Shown here in pieces: positions 14,235-28,788 of a stretch of DNA of 64,000 nt (its first letter is position 1; every line of letters begins with the position of its first letter). The notes under the pieces are model-generated. The model searched no databases. It was given only the letters and a program-made list of their open reading frames with translations, and was not told where the DNA came from. The DNA is from Anseranas semipalmata (lineage: Eukaryota; Chordata; Aves; Anseriformes; Anseranatidae), in contig VXAA01005623.1 of the NCBI GenBank assembly GCA_013399115.1, positions 58,652-122,651 on the forward strand, given 5' to 3'. The position numbers and the translations under genes are program-made.

Positions 14235-16590
14235 TCAGAAAAAAAAAAGTCAAATTTAGTGATGGTAATGACATTTCTTTTTGAGATTCAGGTATTTTTG
14301 GACCCTGAATTTCAAAATGGATAGGAAGATGGACATGACTGGCCTATATGAATTGATGCACAAGAAAAAAATGATTGTCTTACAACCTGGAGTTGAGATC
14401 TATCACGTATCATATTTCTTTGCCATTCATGAATACAACATGATATGAAAGGCCTATTAATATCCTTTATGTTCTTCACCTAGCAGTAACATTTCAACTG
14501 TGATCAAATAACCCTCATTCTTGCACAAATGTCCATTCAATTGAAGTATGTATCTCAAGGGAGTTGAGCTGATACCTCAAATACCTGTAGATTTGAAAGT
14601 ATTTTAAACTACAACACAGTACCAAAATCCAAAAGAACAGTTCCTACTGCAACTACAGTTTAGTTGTATCTGTCATAAACAATCCATTCAACGATGCCTG
14701 AACCAGCTACAAGTTAGAATTACAGCATTTTTCATTACATTAATTTTAAATCCTAGCTCTTTCTCACTAAGGCTAAGATCATGTTAGGTGATTACTACTG
14801 GACTGTTGCCTTGTTCAGGTGCATTTGTAAGACCATATCTGTTTGTAGTAAGGATGATAATTCTCTCTAATAGGATTTGGCAATTTATAATTGCTATGTT
14901 CTGTTTGAAGACCTTCTGTCACATTCATATAATCTCTATTAGAGATCTCCAAACAAAATGAATCATAAAAAGCAATAATTAATTGGAGGAAAGCCAGAGA
15001 TCTAAAACAAACACTACCATCAAGCATCTCCGGCAAGCCCAAAATAGCCTCTAGAGATGCCAGTGTCACAATGAAAAAGCTTTCAAAACAGTATGAAGAT
15101 GTATTCTATATGTAAATAGAATGATTCTGCACAGTCCAAGACCTTGAGAACTATATTTAGAATATAATTTTTTTTGAAACTAAGCTGACTACATTATCTC
15201 TGCTAACTCTTTAACAGCTGTCTATAATTTAAGGACCAGGTCATGGAACATCTTGTTTGTACAAAGTACAAAAGGAACCCAAAATGCCACCTTATCCCAG
15301 CTGAAAGCTCCAGCCTAGGAGGGCAACATGAGGGAAGGAGACTTCACTTGACCACCATTTGCCGTCATCTGTATGTATGTGGGAAGGTGTGAAGAGTGTG
15401 GAAATTCAGTACCCAATATAGCATCTAATTTGGCTGTGCAAGCATTAGGGTACACTGCAAAACCTACAATCAACCTTACCATATTTTCTTTTGTCTGTCT
15501 GAATTCTGGGAAAGAATATGTACCTCAGATAAGTACATAAACATGTTACTGGAATTAATTTGGAAAAAAATACTAGATCAACCAACAGAATACGTCATAG
15601 AAAAAAAAAACGTAGGTAAACAGAACATAGGGTGTTATTCAAGACTTCTTTAATTAATTTAATCATGCCTCATTGGTAACTTTTCCAATCAATAACGATA
15701 TCAAAAATATACATAGTTCATCTTCTAATATAATGGCCTGAATTTTTACTTCCTCAGCAAGAACTGTAAGCAGCAAGTTATGGCTTCCTGGTTCTTTGCC
15801 CAACACTGGCTTGTGAGCTGGTTACAGCACCCTAGGTACTGCTTTTAAGTGCATCTGCTGGCCAGAGTCCCTAGTGGAAAATTTAGAGCTGTGGGTTAGC
15901 AAAGTGCACATAACCACATTTCCTCTCTGCCTCTCCTTGTGCCTGATGACCCTTCCATTAGATGAGACAGGAAGAAAGGGTAAAAATTAGCTTAACCTTT
16001 TATAGAGATATATTATTGGCTTACTAATAAGCTCTTCAGGGTAAGAGACTCTTTTTTTTTTTTATGTAGTATATTTTATTGTTTCAAATACATTAATGAT
16101 TTTGTAATATAAATAATGAGAAGCCTGATTCTATGAGTAAGAGGGAAAGAAAGCTTTATGTGCCTTCACCTCTATTGCAAAGTAGATACCAAGCATACTG
16201 TTCAATACCAGCAATCAGTGAACTAGAGCATTCAGGTTTATCTCCACAGTTTTGGAGGCCTGAAATGTACCTGAGAGAAGGTTAACATTGACTCTTACTT
16301 TTACAGTAAGACAATCCTTCAGCTCTGAGTTTTGAAAGGCTGAGAAGCGTCTGTGAGCGTGTGCTCTACTCAAGGTCATATTAAATTCTGTGTTTTTATC
16401 AATGATGTACTACAAGTGGGTCTTGTAAAGTGATGCTTTCATGCTGTATATTTTATTTTTCCTTTCTGAAAATATAATATATTAATAAAGGGAGGTGAAA
16501 AGAAAAAGAGCTTCATTTGGAGGGTGCACACTGCTTGACAGAAATCTGAATTAATTGGATACATTCTGCTCAGTAATATTGAACCTGAAA

Positions 16591-16820
16591 TTCATAGAAT
16601 GGCCTGGGTTGAGAAGGACCTTAAAGATCATCTAGTTTCACCCCCCCTGCTCTGGGCAGGGTTGCCAACTACTAGAGCAGGCGGCCCAGCGCCACATCCA
16701 GCCTGGCCTTGAATGCCTCCAGGGATGGGGCAGCCACAACCTCTCTGGGCAACCTGTTCCAGTGCCTCACCACCCTCTGAGTGAAAAACTTCCTCCTACT
16801 ATCCAACCTAAATCTCCCCA
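16591..16820 (-). mobile_element. CR1 LINE 3' fragment
   Basis: Minus-strand CR1 tail. The left edge is the terminal tcatagaat; it continues through the characteristic block for a glutamate/arginine-rich RT end (plus strand: cagcctggccttgaatgcct, ctgttccagtgcctcaccac, aaaaacttcctcct). It is 5'-truncated near 16820, exactly where a perfect 13-bp hairpin begins (16819-16851). Non-autonomous and dead. Confidence 0.9.
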
Positions 16821-16851
16821 CATATAGAGTTCATCCCAAACTCTATATGTG
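16819..16851. repeat. Perfect 13-bp inverted repeat, 7-nt loop
   Basis: CACATATAGAGTT (16819-16831), loop catccca (16832-16838), then AACTCTATATGTG (16839-16851). It abuts the 5'-truncated end of the CR1 copy, which suggests it formed during insertion or repair at the junction. Confidence 0.85.
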
Positions 16852-16923
16852 CCTAGAGGAATTTAAGATAATTTAAGCTACTGATAGAAAATACACTACT
16901 CCTATACGGTTTCCTTATATACC

Positions 16924-16952
16924 AAAATAAATAAATAAATACATAAATAAAA
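16924..16952 (+). repeat. (AAAT)n short microsatellite
   Basis: aaataaataaataaat with one interruption, about 70 bases beyond the CR1-linked hairpin. Confidence 0.85.
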
Positions 16953-19900
16953 GGCAAGTTCTGCAGTAGATCTGCCTGCAGATATGGAATTTCATACAGC
17001 ATGACAGAGAAAAAATTACATATAACTTATGGGCTAAAGGGGAAAGATGGGTGACTGTGAGAAAGCTGTGAAGTGAAATATCCTGTCCTCAATGAATTAA
17101 AAATCTACAAGTCTTTGTTGACCTATAGATGTGAACATTTCTCTTGAATGCAAAGTGGAAGCCCTAGCAGCAATCAAGGGCACTCCTACAGGAGACTGAG
17201 GAGAAATGCCTATTATTACCATTGTCAGGGAAATTGTGTAGGGAAATGTAACCACCCCTTTGCATTAAAATGGCATGTTAGCCTGAAATGTAAGCATGTT
17301 AACCATCAAGAAGTCAAATTAGCTAGAAGGATGAATCTGTGGATGAATCATGCTGATTAGCAGGCCTATAAACAAAGGTTCTTTTAAAGGTCTATTTTGC
17401 CTCTCTGCTACCATCAAGTTCTCATACAGAACTAAAAGGAATGGAATGAAAATCAAAGGGGATTTAAAAATGTCTAAAATTAGTGTTTCATCTGTTTCTG
17501 TGCAGCTTTCAAGGTAAATTGGTTTGATAATGTAGGTAACAAAAGCAACACAACTTTTACTTCAATCAGCTACTCCAAGGGAAGAGCTACTGATTACGTG
17601 TTCACTTTCTCTGCATGCAGTAATTCACCTCATCATGCTCAGCTTCCTTGTTTTCCCGTAGTCATTTCTTCCTAACAGTTTCCTTGACTGTACCTGCATG
17701 CAATAACACTAACCCCCTTCACAAAAGCAGTTGCTTCTCTTCCATGCACAACTAGAATGTATTTGAATAAGTTGTATGCTGTGACTCAATCCTTCCTAAT
17801 CCAAAAGAAAAAGGCTTCAGGGTACATAGGTGGACAACATTCCTTCAGCAGCCTGACTAGCTAACCCTGATGAACTTGAAGATTTCTATCAAAGTTTGCT
17901 AGCCCCACCTACCCTGCTCTCTAACCTCTTCAAAGGATTCTTACATCACCCTCCTCATTTGGTAGGAGGAAAAAACACAAGGAGATGACTGATTTGCTCA
18001 CATTCTTTCCCAGCCATTGATGTGCTTGCTTCTTTTTAGTAAAAGAAAAGTGGCTAAAATCACTGCTGGTTTCTACGAGAAATGCTTAACTTTTATGCCG
18101 CAAAAACTTGAAGGAAATATATCCCATTTACCTGCTGCATTCATTCTGGATGATAATGATGCCTTTTGTAGTCTGTTCTCCTTTGGAAACCACAGAATTA
18201 GAAATATCACTGTGTCTAGTTCACTAATATGTTGCTTTTGGAGCTGTCTTCCAATAAACACCAGAGCTAGGAGATGATTATGTGAAAGGTGTTTGGGAGA
18301 AGATGTTAACTCTGGAGCTAAATCTTAGAACATGCAGATATATCAACACAATTAAGAACCTTAACGTCTTCAGTTGCAACAATGCATTTGATGGACCAGA
18401 TGGACATGGTGATGAATGTGAGGAGCTATAGATTTATGGCTAAGCAGCACAACCAGAGTGACATTCTCTGTTATTAGGCTCACTAGGAAATGGACTTTGT
18501 TTTGAATGATACCTGATAAAAGATAACAGAACTCGAGAGTCACAGAAAGTATTTGCTAATTGAATGGATGGTCAGGATGTTCAGCAAAACATGCAGAAAG
18601 CTGATAACTTCTATATCTCTTATCACTGTGGTCTGATGTGGTTCTTTCAGGACAAGGTATTTCCATGGAAGTCGGCTGGAGGTGTAGGCAGAATCTGAAT
18701 GGCTGTCTGATAAAATTAGGCCACACTAGAGACCTTGTTAGAATGCAAGTACCTTTCTCCCCCAGACTGTTGTCAAGAAGCATAAATGTGCAAATGATTA
18801 CTTACTTGGGGTTGCATTAAACAGGGAACTAGTTACTGAGTTACTGCTAGAATGTCGTCAGATGAGAGCTAAGTGGTCTGTACCCTTTCCTTGTGCTAAT
18901 AAGGATAGCTGAGCATGTGAAGACTGAGAACTCATTAGTTTGCTTGTCTCAGATCTAATATGCATCTCTCTCTATCTTTCCTCAAGCCTAAGAAGGCATA
19001 AAGTGTAATTCTTACCCTGAGATATAGCTTCTTTCATTTTTAGGAAATCTGGGATGCTTCTTTATATCTTAACACTGAAAGGGATCTCTGGGAGGGGACT
19101 GAGAATGAGTATCTTTCTGTCCACGGAGTGCATGATATTGCTGAGAAATATAGTAGAATGTGGAGGTGTCTGTGGACTAAGTGTTATTTTCCACTAGCAC
19201 CAAAAATGAAACGTCTGTGATGTATATTACACTGCTCTTTGCCATCTTCATTTACTTGTTTTGCTTAGGAAGGAACCTTCCAAATGGCTGCCTTGTAACT
19301 GTGGCTGCACTGATACCTCCAGCCACAGTGAAAGACTCTATTGTGTCTGAAAAGATTTACCTTTTCCAATGAGGAATTGTGCTGAAATGGAAATGTTACG
19401 GGATATCTGCTGATCTCATCTTGCTTTGCTCCAGATGATTTTGGTTAGGCAAGGCAAACATTCAGACTGTGACCTTTCCCTCCTCTAGTATTCATTGATG
19501 CTTTGATTTTAATCTTCTGATAAGAACAAAAAGTCCCAATAAGTTTGTAGGGATATGGGAATTAACATACAGTTCAAATCCTTCTCTTGCCAATAGAAAT
19601 AAAAGACCGTGAAAATCTTATTCTTGTCTCTAGTAGGCCACTTTGCATCTTGACTGCAGCAAAATGAAATAATCAGAATCTTATGACATCACATCTCCAA
19701 GGTGAAACACGTAAAGAATGAAAAAAGAGCTCCTGCCCTGAAAGCGGAATTTAAGCTCTTCAGATGGCCTTTTACATACTGCTTTGGTATATCTTATTCC
19801 TCATAGTTCACATACCACAGTTTGAAATTCTGGAAGAGACTGAAAACTATGTATTCATGAGCCTTTGATAAAAATTCTCACACAGGTCCTGCTATTGATA

Positions 19901-20563
19901 TGTCAAAGAGCTAAAATGACATGCCAGGAACTATTTAATGGAAGTAACTCTTCAATGATTAGGAGAAAATGTTAAATACATTGGGTAAAAACACATCTGA
20001 AAGGAAGATATCAGTAAGTCAGACTCGTGAAAGCCTTTTTTTTCTTTTTTTCTTTTTTTCAATCAAAGAATATAATATAGATGTGGATCCTAAGTGAATG
20101 TCACTAGAACTATGGTTTCTGTCCCCTGTGGCACCATTCATATCGTTGCAGATATTTGAGTGAAGGGTGTGCTTCATTTTTCCTTTCTTTTCATCTACAA
20201 AAGGGAAAAAAGCACTAACTAAAAAGCTCAGTTCTGTCAATGTGAAATAAAGCATGGAAGCCCTTGTTCTCTGAGATCCAAATATATCAGATAGCAAAGT
20301 GAATTCACTGTTGGAAATCCAATTTAAATTTAAATTGAGGTCATTTGTTATCTTTTTAATATGCACTAGTAGTATTGTTTTCAATCAGCACCTACCAATC
20401 ATTCTGTGAAGAGTTAAAACAGGACTTTCCAAATGAAACTGGCAGCAAAAGAGAGAAAGCTTTTCTGCAGTGGTGTATACCAAGAGTAATCACCAGCAGA
20501 AACCAGTTTGGAACTTAGCTGTATATTTACTTTAGTCTTTCTTAGGTTTCATATTTTTGCTAC

Positions 20564-22030
20564 AGTAGTTTGGGTGTCATGGAAAACATGAATATGAGAA
20601 AATTCCTTTATGATGCACTCTACAATTAAGTCAAAAATGAGACAAGACCACTGGATTCTGGGAAATGTACTATGAAAGAAGACAAACTCTATAAGGCTAT
20701 TGCTTACCTTATAAAACTGTATAGCAAGCAAATGCCTGTGTATGAGAATATATTTTCTATGTTCTCAGATAAAGTAATTAATATTTAATGTATATATATT
20801 TGTACACATGAAAAGTTTAATGTCTATATACATATGTAAAAGGTCATGACAGTCATAACCATCTGGACAAACATGGTAGGTATCATCTTGCATTAAGCTT
20901 TGCTCCTACTGTGCTTTGACTCACTGTTAGATCAACTCCACGGCCAGAAACATTGTGTCTCATATCAGTAAGAAGGGGAATAGCATGACTTGAACAGCAT
21001 CAACATTAAGCAGCAGAGGTTTCACTAGCACAGCATAAAAGCCTCAGGCATGGAATATTTTAGAACCTGAAATTAATAGCCAAAGACTCATTCATTGATT
21101 TTTGGCCTATAGAAAGGAAAGTGGAGCTACTGATTCCTGTGGGGTACCTGGTATATAGAGTGCTGAACTTAACAGGACTCTTTCCATTAACTCTGCCAGG
21201 TTTCAAGTTGGAAGTAGAATGGCTATTCTGCACCAGACCAGCCCCTCTCTAAACTAGAAGCCTCCTCCCAATATTATGAATTTAATCTTGAGATAAGCTC
21301 AAAAAAAAGCTACAGAGGACAATAACAGGTTTAATATAGTCCATGGCATGCTTTCTTTCAAATTTTCATATCTGGAGATGGAGTGCTCCCCTAATGAGAT
21401 CAACAAATGGATCAGGTCATCTCTTAGACTTTGATTCTTTTGGGCTAGTTTTAAAAATCATATTTAAGGATACTGTTTTTCTCAAAAAATACCTAAATAT
21501 TTTCAATTGCAGTTTATATTTTTACATGCAGTTGCAGTTCACTGTGCTCCCCTATCCATGTTCCGAACACCCAAGCAAAAGCAAATTTGAGCTCTGGAAG
21601 CTGTGTTCATTTGCTCATGAGTGTTACCTAATTAGCCATGCAAAGGAGAATTTTATCAGCTGAGACATGATGTATATTTTGACAGTCCAGAATACAGATG
21701 ACCCACTTCTATGTTTCAACGGCCCCCACCCAAGCACAGGCATTGTGACAGCTATGTGACTTTAGATCTCTGAAACACCCTGTATGTCTTTACATCTTTT
21801 GCATCATCATTTGAATGTTCCACCTTTTATTTTCAATTTATTCCTTGCTAGTTTTGAGGGTGTTCCTGAGGACTGATTGTTTTTCACTTCTTCTAACAAA
21901 ACATGGGAACAGAAGTTTTTACTTTGCCATCTGTAACCTATACTTTTCTGGATGCCTGTGTTTGTGTCTGTAGTTTGGAGGTCATGGAAAAGATGAATAT
22001 GAAAAAAAAATCCATTATGATGTACTTTCT
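20564..22030 (+). repeat. Pair of similar ~60-bp segments 1.4 kb apart
   Basis: 20564-20622 and 21970-22030 share agtttgg..gtcatggaaaa.atgaatatgagaaa and then ttatgatg.act. The similarity is in direct orientation with a few substitutions and small indels. They are either copies of an unrecognised dispersed repeat or an old local duplication. The sequence between them does not look repeated. Confidence 0.5.
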
Positions 22031-25000
22031 CTTACTCATCGTGTTCCTTCAGTAGCCAAAATCCCATTCATTATACACAAGTTATTTTAGAAAAAATACT
22101 TTCCCAGAATTCTGACACAGAATTACAATACTTTCGTGTGCTAAGGATAACAACAATCACCTAACAGAGGATTTATCTTTTTACGTGCACTGAACTAAAG
22201 TAAGGCTGGATCACTTTTTTTGTTTGTTTGTTTCCATTGTTATTTTCTCAAGTTTCAAATAGATTTAAACAAAACAGACAGACTAAAAATTCCCTCACCC
22301 ACAAAAAGCTTTCAAATTTCTTGAGAAAAGCAGAGAATAATTTACAGAAAACCCTTGATGCCTACAAAAACATAGAGGCCTTTGGGACTACAGATGACTG
22401 AAATTCTGATAGCTGAAATGGAAAGACAGAGGGCAGACCCTGAGATCTGCAGAAGCTTGGAAGGAATTTGGTTGCTAGGAAGCAGTATATTTTTTAAATT
22501 TACATTATAAAAATCTTTTTACAAGATTTAAAAGAACTTAATATAAAATATTTTCTTAATTTGCACAGTTATTTTTATTATATGCCCTGCTTTTATTGAT
22601 TTTAAATGGTAACATGAGTAGTGTCAGCTGCTTTCCACCTTGCAAATGCAAAGTTATGTAGTTTAACCTCTGTGTTACTATGTTACAAACACATCAGAGA
22701 TTATTCCTGCAAAAGCCTATTCATTCAAGTTTGTATGTGTGGGTTAAAATTAATGGGAAAATGCCTGAATATGTGAAGTTTGCCACCTGCTTGAATTTTC
22801 TTCAAAAATCTACTTGCTTTCCTGTTTTCCTTTTTTTTTTTTTTTCTTTTTTTATGCCAGAGGCCAGGGAGAACACCCTGGCATCAGCAAATTCAGTGTC
22901 AATCCAAAATAAATCTCCTAAATCCATTGGAATGACCTGGGATTTACACCATGGTGTACAGGGAATGACACTTCACTGTGGCAGGGGCAGGAGCAGCCCA
23001 CATGCTGTGCTGCAAAGAGCACGGGAAAAAGAGGAACCAGTGGGGCAGCTGGCTGTGATCTGGTCTATGCCCACAGCACAACTCGGAGGCCAGTCAGGAT
23101 GAGAAAAGGCAGGAGACTGCGCACACAGTACCTTCTGCTTAAGGAAAAAACAGCAAGAGCAAAATCCCCTACTAAAGTGCATAAAAATAAAATTATGAAT
23201 AGGTTGAAATGTTTTGATGCAAGGTTGGTTTCACATTTTTCTTTCTACAGTCTGGCTGTAAAATGCCATCAGCAATCAACTCAGACTTTATAGCTGTGCA
23301 GTTGTCACTGTGCCCAGAATACTCTTCCAAGGCATTATACAAACTACATCCTCAAGGTATGAGGGGTGGCTATCTGTCCACCTTCCCAAGGCACCTTCTC
23401 AGTGATTCAGATCATAAGGTTATGTTCTTGTGACTGAGGAGAGGAAAAACAATATCACATCCTAAAAACTTCTGCCCTGAGAAATAGTCCAGCAGCCCAG
23501 CCACAGTAACAACAAGAAAAAATTGCAGTGATCTAATATTTCTATTATGTTATGATTATCTGCAGAGCTCTGGCTCTGCAGTCTTTCTCTCTTTCTCTTG
23601 CTCTAATCTATGTAGGCATTTCTATTATACCTGTCACCATAGCATCTGAATGCCTTCCAAGCAAGAGGAAATACTACCTCATTTTTTCCTCCATCAGCAA
23701 AATACGAACTTTATCTTAGCTAGGATGGAGTCTCCTAAAAATGTCAGTAAGCCAAGAAGGAGAGCAGGGAGATTTATCATAGATACAGCACCTCTTTCTC
23801 TGCTCTGTTTTCTGTTCTGTTTGTGTATTGTATTGGGTCTGTCTGTGACAAGGCGAACAGGCTGATGACTGTGGTATTAATAGGGTGTTTATATAATGAA
23901 TAGTTCTTTAAGTATAGTGACAAGTTTAAGTATGATGTAGCAACTCAAGAAGTGCTTTTGATAAACTGGGTAGCTCCTCCCAGAAGATCATCCATCATCT
24001 GCTTTATTTATATTGCAAAGAGTACTTAAATGTAAGATACTATTTGCAGTACTAGGTCTGTCTTCTATATGGTTTTGTCACACACAGTCTCTGTAGAAGG
24101 ACAGAGACCTGATACAAGTCATAAAATAATCACAAGTCACTATGTGATAGATGCTTTAGTCATGGTTTATATGGTTTAAATCTCATGAAAAGGTGATCTC
24201 ATCGTAAGTTATGCTGTCTTGATAGGACTTTAATTAAAGTTTCAAATCAGACAGCTCCTGTTCTACTGTTGATCAGGGAAGCAGACTAGAGTTCTCTCAC
24301 CTCCATTCATGTTGCAAAATGAATGAACCTACTGACAATGTTTTGTTTGCATTTTCACTGAATGGGAGACATAATATGCAGAAATCCTCAGAATTTTAAG
24401 AATATTTATTTTACCATCATTCTTCATATTAGTAATTCAAACTGTCATACAGTATACTTCAAGAATGAGACAGGAATAAGTTTGTTCACTTCTTTCTTTC
24501 CTTTTTTTTCTTTTTTTTTTCTTTTTTTTTTTTTTTTTCAGAACAGTCCTTTGAAACCTTATTTGCATTGAAAATTCTTATTGAAAAGCTGAGTCTCATG
24601 TCAGGGTTTCTGTTCTACTCAGAGGATGTAATTTTGCTTTGTAAATTGGTCTCTCATCTTGAATGAACAAATAAGCATCCTGGTGGATGCCAATTAGATG
24701 AACTTTTGTATCCCAAGTAGAACCGCTGAGAGCAATTTTGACGGACTGATTTTGCATTTGAATATGCTTTCAACTGGATCTAAAATGCTTTTTAAAATCA
24801 GATTGACCTCTCCAGAGTTTTTCCAATGAAAAACATTCCAGTTATGTTTAGACATTTTATTTGGACAGTTTCAGAGCAATACATTTTGACTTCTGTTTAG
24901 TTCCTAAGGCTTTTTTTTTTTTTTTTCTATTTTTTTTTTTCTTTTCGGTACCCAAACATCATGTCTTAAAAAGTTAATGTGAAAATATTTCAATTTTGCT

Positions 25001-28000
25001 AAAAGTAAACATTGAGAATAACTATATCTTTGTTGTTTGTCTGCTTTTGAGATTTATCTTCAAGGAAAAATCTGGAACACTCATTCCTGTCAGAATCAAG
25101 TCAACTATTGAAATCCTGACATTCTTTTGAAATATAACTTCCATTCTCACAGCTCATCTGTAGAAAGAAATGCATTGGTTGCTTAAAATGTCTCCAGCTG
25201 CAATATTCTAAATCAGGAATTTGAAAACATTTTTTGACAGACGCTGCCTTTGGTAATGGCAGTACTGGGTATAATCAGTGACGGGAATAGCACTGATTAC
25301 TGGTATCAGTCAGAAGCACTTCCAGCTCAGACTGTCTGTCTATCATTTACAGCCAGCTTCCATACCCTTAATGGTATATGTGGTACCTCCAGAACTGCTG
25401 GGATTTGTACCAGGGTTTCTGGTTTACTACAATGTATACTAACCTAGACTTTCACTGCTTCCTCATATCTGAGGCTGTTAATGGAATTCTGAGTGTGTTC
25501 ACAGAAAATAATTTCCAAGAGGAGGTGTCAGTCACCACCCTTCCACTAACATGCAGGGTAGGTAAGCACTTTTAAAACCTGTTCCACTCATCCTAAACTA
25601 CTGAGACTCCAGCGGAAGCAAGACATTCCTTCATCTTGCCTTTGGACAAATGATACACCAGTCTTTTGCTGTAAAAATATGTTTCTCAGCTCCACGGAGC
25701 TACAGACTGATGCTATTGATATACTACTGTAACTGTTGTTCATCTGTACTCACACACATAATACCAAATCGTTTTGGAGGCAACTGTCAGGGAAGATGAA
25801 AGGTGCTGGACTTCCTATAAAGCTACTCGTGAATTGTGAATTCTGGTTGGATTTAGTGGTGGGCACTGCAGCACAAGGACAGGCACTGACCAGTGCTCTG
25901 CGACACAGGATCACCTCAGATGGCTGCACTGAGGTTATGAGGTTACCCAAGAAATCACTCCAGTTCCCGAAGTCTAAACAAAAATCCTGTATCAGTGAGA
26001 GGCATTGACTTCAGCACTGTGGGTTAAAGAGAAATCACTAAAGGAAAAACAGCTCAGTGAACTTATAGTCTCCTATTCTTTAAAGTAGTAATGGTAAAAG
26101 TACTGTGATTCCCTGAGATGGAAAGAGAGTGAGCAGCAGACACTGCTTTCTCTTCTTTTATCTGCAGGTTACTTTACATCAAGGACATTTTTCTAAGGAT
26201 TTTCCAGCACAGCTCGCCTTATTCCCAAACGAAAAATGATGGGAGCCCTGGTGAAGACATTTGGCTGCTACTGTTGTTTTATGTAACCCCGATCAGAATA
26301 AATGTAACTAAAACAGTTATTTTAAGTTAGCAACCAGTGGCCTGCTGAAGGAGCCATTCTGACCTCTGTGGAGAACTAGAGAAGCCTTCTCCTGTGGCAA
26401 TCTGCATAGAGCTGCTGATGTACTGCTCTGCAACCCAGTCTCCTGAGGATGAGGCCCTCCTCAGATGGCATCCATGATCCCCACAGGTTTCATTGCTAGC
26501 CCCAGCACATGTTCCCTGATGGAGTTTGCAAGAGCCAGTAAGTAACACCAGCCCTGAGGTTACCGCTTCCACCACCTCTTACAGCACCTGTGTGCTGTGA
26601 GAACTGGGGAGAGAGGCAAAATGTCTTTCCTAGCTTTTTGTCCTTTCTCTTTAAGGGAGCTATTTCTTCATCACCACCTTTACAATTGTACCCATGCTTC
26701 TGTGCGGTGTGCTGTTTCTGCCTAGCTGAAAGGAAGATGAATTTTTCAGATGATGTCTGTTTAGTCACCAAGTCTACATTGTGATGAATGTTTTTGTGGA
26801 CAGCCAACGTAAGACAGATAATAACAGGGAACTGGAAGGGAAGAAGGAGGGAGAACTGTATCATCTTGATGTCTCAAACTGCTACTGGTTTCCAGGACTA
26901 AAGATAGCCCTTATCCTTTCCACACCCTGCCAGCCTTTAGATCCCATCTCCCACAGACTGCTGGTCTGTAGTGCACTGTGAAGGACAACCCCACACTTTT
27001 AGCACTGTCTGAACAAATATCTGATGCACACAAATCCAAGCCCATGTTTGTAATGGCAGCTAGACAAACTCATAAACAATACATCTCAAAATAGCCCAAG
27101 TTCATATGAAATCCTAGCCTTCAGGGAGATAGAGGATAAACATGAATCTGTGTTGTTCTTCACAAATGCTGAAGACCAGAGCCTTAAATAGAAAGTTTTG
27201 AAGCAAGTTATGGCTTTGTCTCTTCAACAGCCTGCCCCACAATTTGGGGGCATAAAGTTTGACTCTCTATTATAGGTTACTAGAAGCACAAGAAACACTT
27301 AGCTACTGCTAAGAAAAACCTTCAAATCATTACGAGTTTAAAGTTTGAAGTTGTTCATGTTGCTGAGTTAGCTCCCTAACTGTGCTCTAATTTCTGTAGC
27401 TGCAGAAAATGGTACATTGCAGTTCAGAACTGTTTGGGAGAAAATATCTATTACTTACAGAAGGAGGGGTTGGGGCTTTTTAAACCCAGGAGGGCTCTAT
27501 GAAATGGAAAATATCAAAAGCAACCCATAAACTTTTCTTATTTTCATATAAAGATGCTTGCGTGTATGCAGACATGCACATTTTGGCACACCACTTCATT
27601 CTGACTTATGTCAGGTGGACGTGCTCTTCTCGTGGGCCAAGTTTGCTTTAGCCATTTTTCTTCCCGACAGAGCTGGCCTAACATCTTCACCTCCCTTCTA
27701 TTCAGACAGTCTTCTGAGAGGTCAAAGTTAGCAGTGTAGTTTCCAGAGACTCTCTGTGTAATCAGTGCCAAGGTTTAATCACCTTCAGCAAGATTATCCA
27801 GGTCATCTTGCCCCTAGGGAATTTGAAAAATGGCAAAAGAAATAACAATCATTTCCAGAAGGTTCAAAAGCATTTGGAATGCTTGTCACAAGATGTGGGG
27901 GAAAGAAACAGCCTAATGCTCTGTTTGAGCTTCTTTTTGTTGGTGGACAGCTGGTGTTGCTCACCTAGACCCCTCCTCAGGTGACATGAAGGGTTACCTG

Positions 28001-28729
28001 ACAGATGCTTGTCCAGTGCTTTGAAAACATGAAATGGAGATTTGATCCAGTCCCACTGAATGTGGCAGGCTTGTCCAGGAGAAACTGAAGGCAAGATCTT
28101 CCCTCATTACATTTCATGTTTTTCCCCTCATCAAAGAAAATTTCCAAAGGGCAGAATGTTTCACTGCAAATCACTTTCTTCAGAGGAAGAAAGCAAAGCT
28201 AATGAACCTGGGAAAGGAAAACTCAGTGTTAGTAATACAGCATCTTTCCTACTCATGAGGAACCCTCTGTTTCAGCCTGCCAGATTGAACAGTCATTATT
28301 AATCCCATTTCACAGCACTGATTACATTAACATTATTCTTTTGTATTGTACGACACTATCACTGAAACCTCGAGGAGACAGAAGCTAGACAGTGAGGTTA
28401 AGAAGACAAATCCATTACTGCATAAACTAAAAAAATAAAAATAAAAATCTGACCTGTGGCTGCTGCAGCTTGAGCAGGAAAGATCCACTTCCTAATAAAC
28501 TATTCAGAGAGAGGCAGAAAAAGAGAGAGAACAGGCTGAACCTTTTACAAGTTGTTAAGTGAAAGCTTTTTCTTGGCTAACATTTTTTCTGTCATGACAG
28601 CTCTTAGTCAATTCCAGATGAAAGCAGCTGCTTCCCTAGAATGGGCCACAGCTTTCCTGACTTCTCCGTCTTGGTCTTATGTCTGTCAGAATTTGATATA
28701 CAAACCTTTACTAAAAAGCATATGTAAAC

Positions 28730-28788
28730 NNNNNNNNNNNNNNNNNNNNNNNNNNNNNNNNNNNNNNNNNNNNNNNNNNNNNNNNNNN
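28730..28788. other. Assembly gap (59 N)
   Basis: Fifty-nine undetermined bases. Flanking sequence on both sides is ordinary AT-rich DNA with no repeat visible at the edges. Confidence 0.99.

Larger units (their letters stand above)
1..16590. other. Intergenic DNA, no supported gene
   Basis: Short open frames on both strands, none with recognisable domains or splice structure. T-rich tracts occur at 31-69 and 2508-2520; an undetermined base is at 4061 next to a T run. No tRNA, rRNA or CRISPR-like structure was seen. Confidence 0.6.
16852..28729. other. Intergenic DNA, no supported gene
   Basis: Apart from the short AAAT repeat and the paired 60-bp segments, this holds only T-rich tracts (near 20037, 22821, 24504 and 24911). 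No open frame resembles a known protein. Confidence 0.6.

Noticed and set aside
22680..23102. 140-codon frame with Phe-rich middle
   Set aside because: Runs through a T-rich tract; no known protein resemblance.
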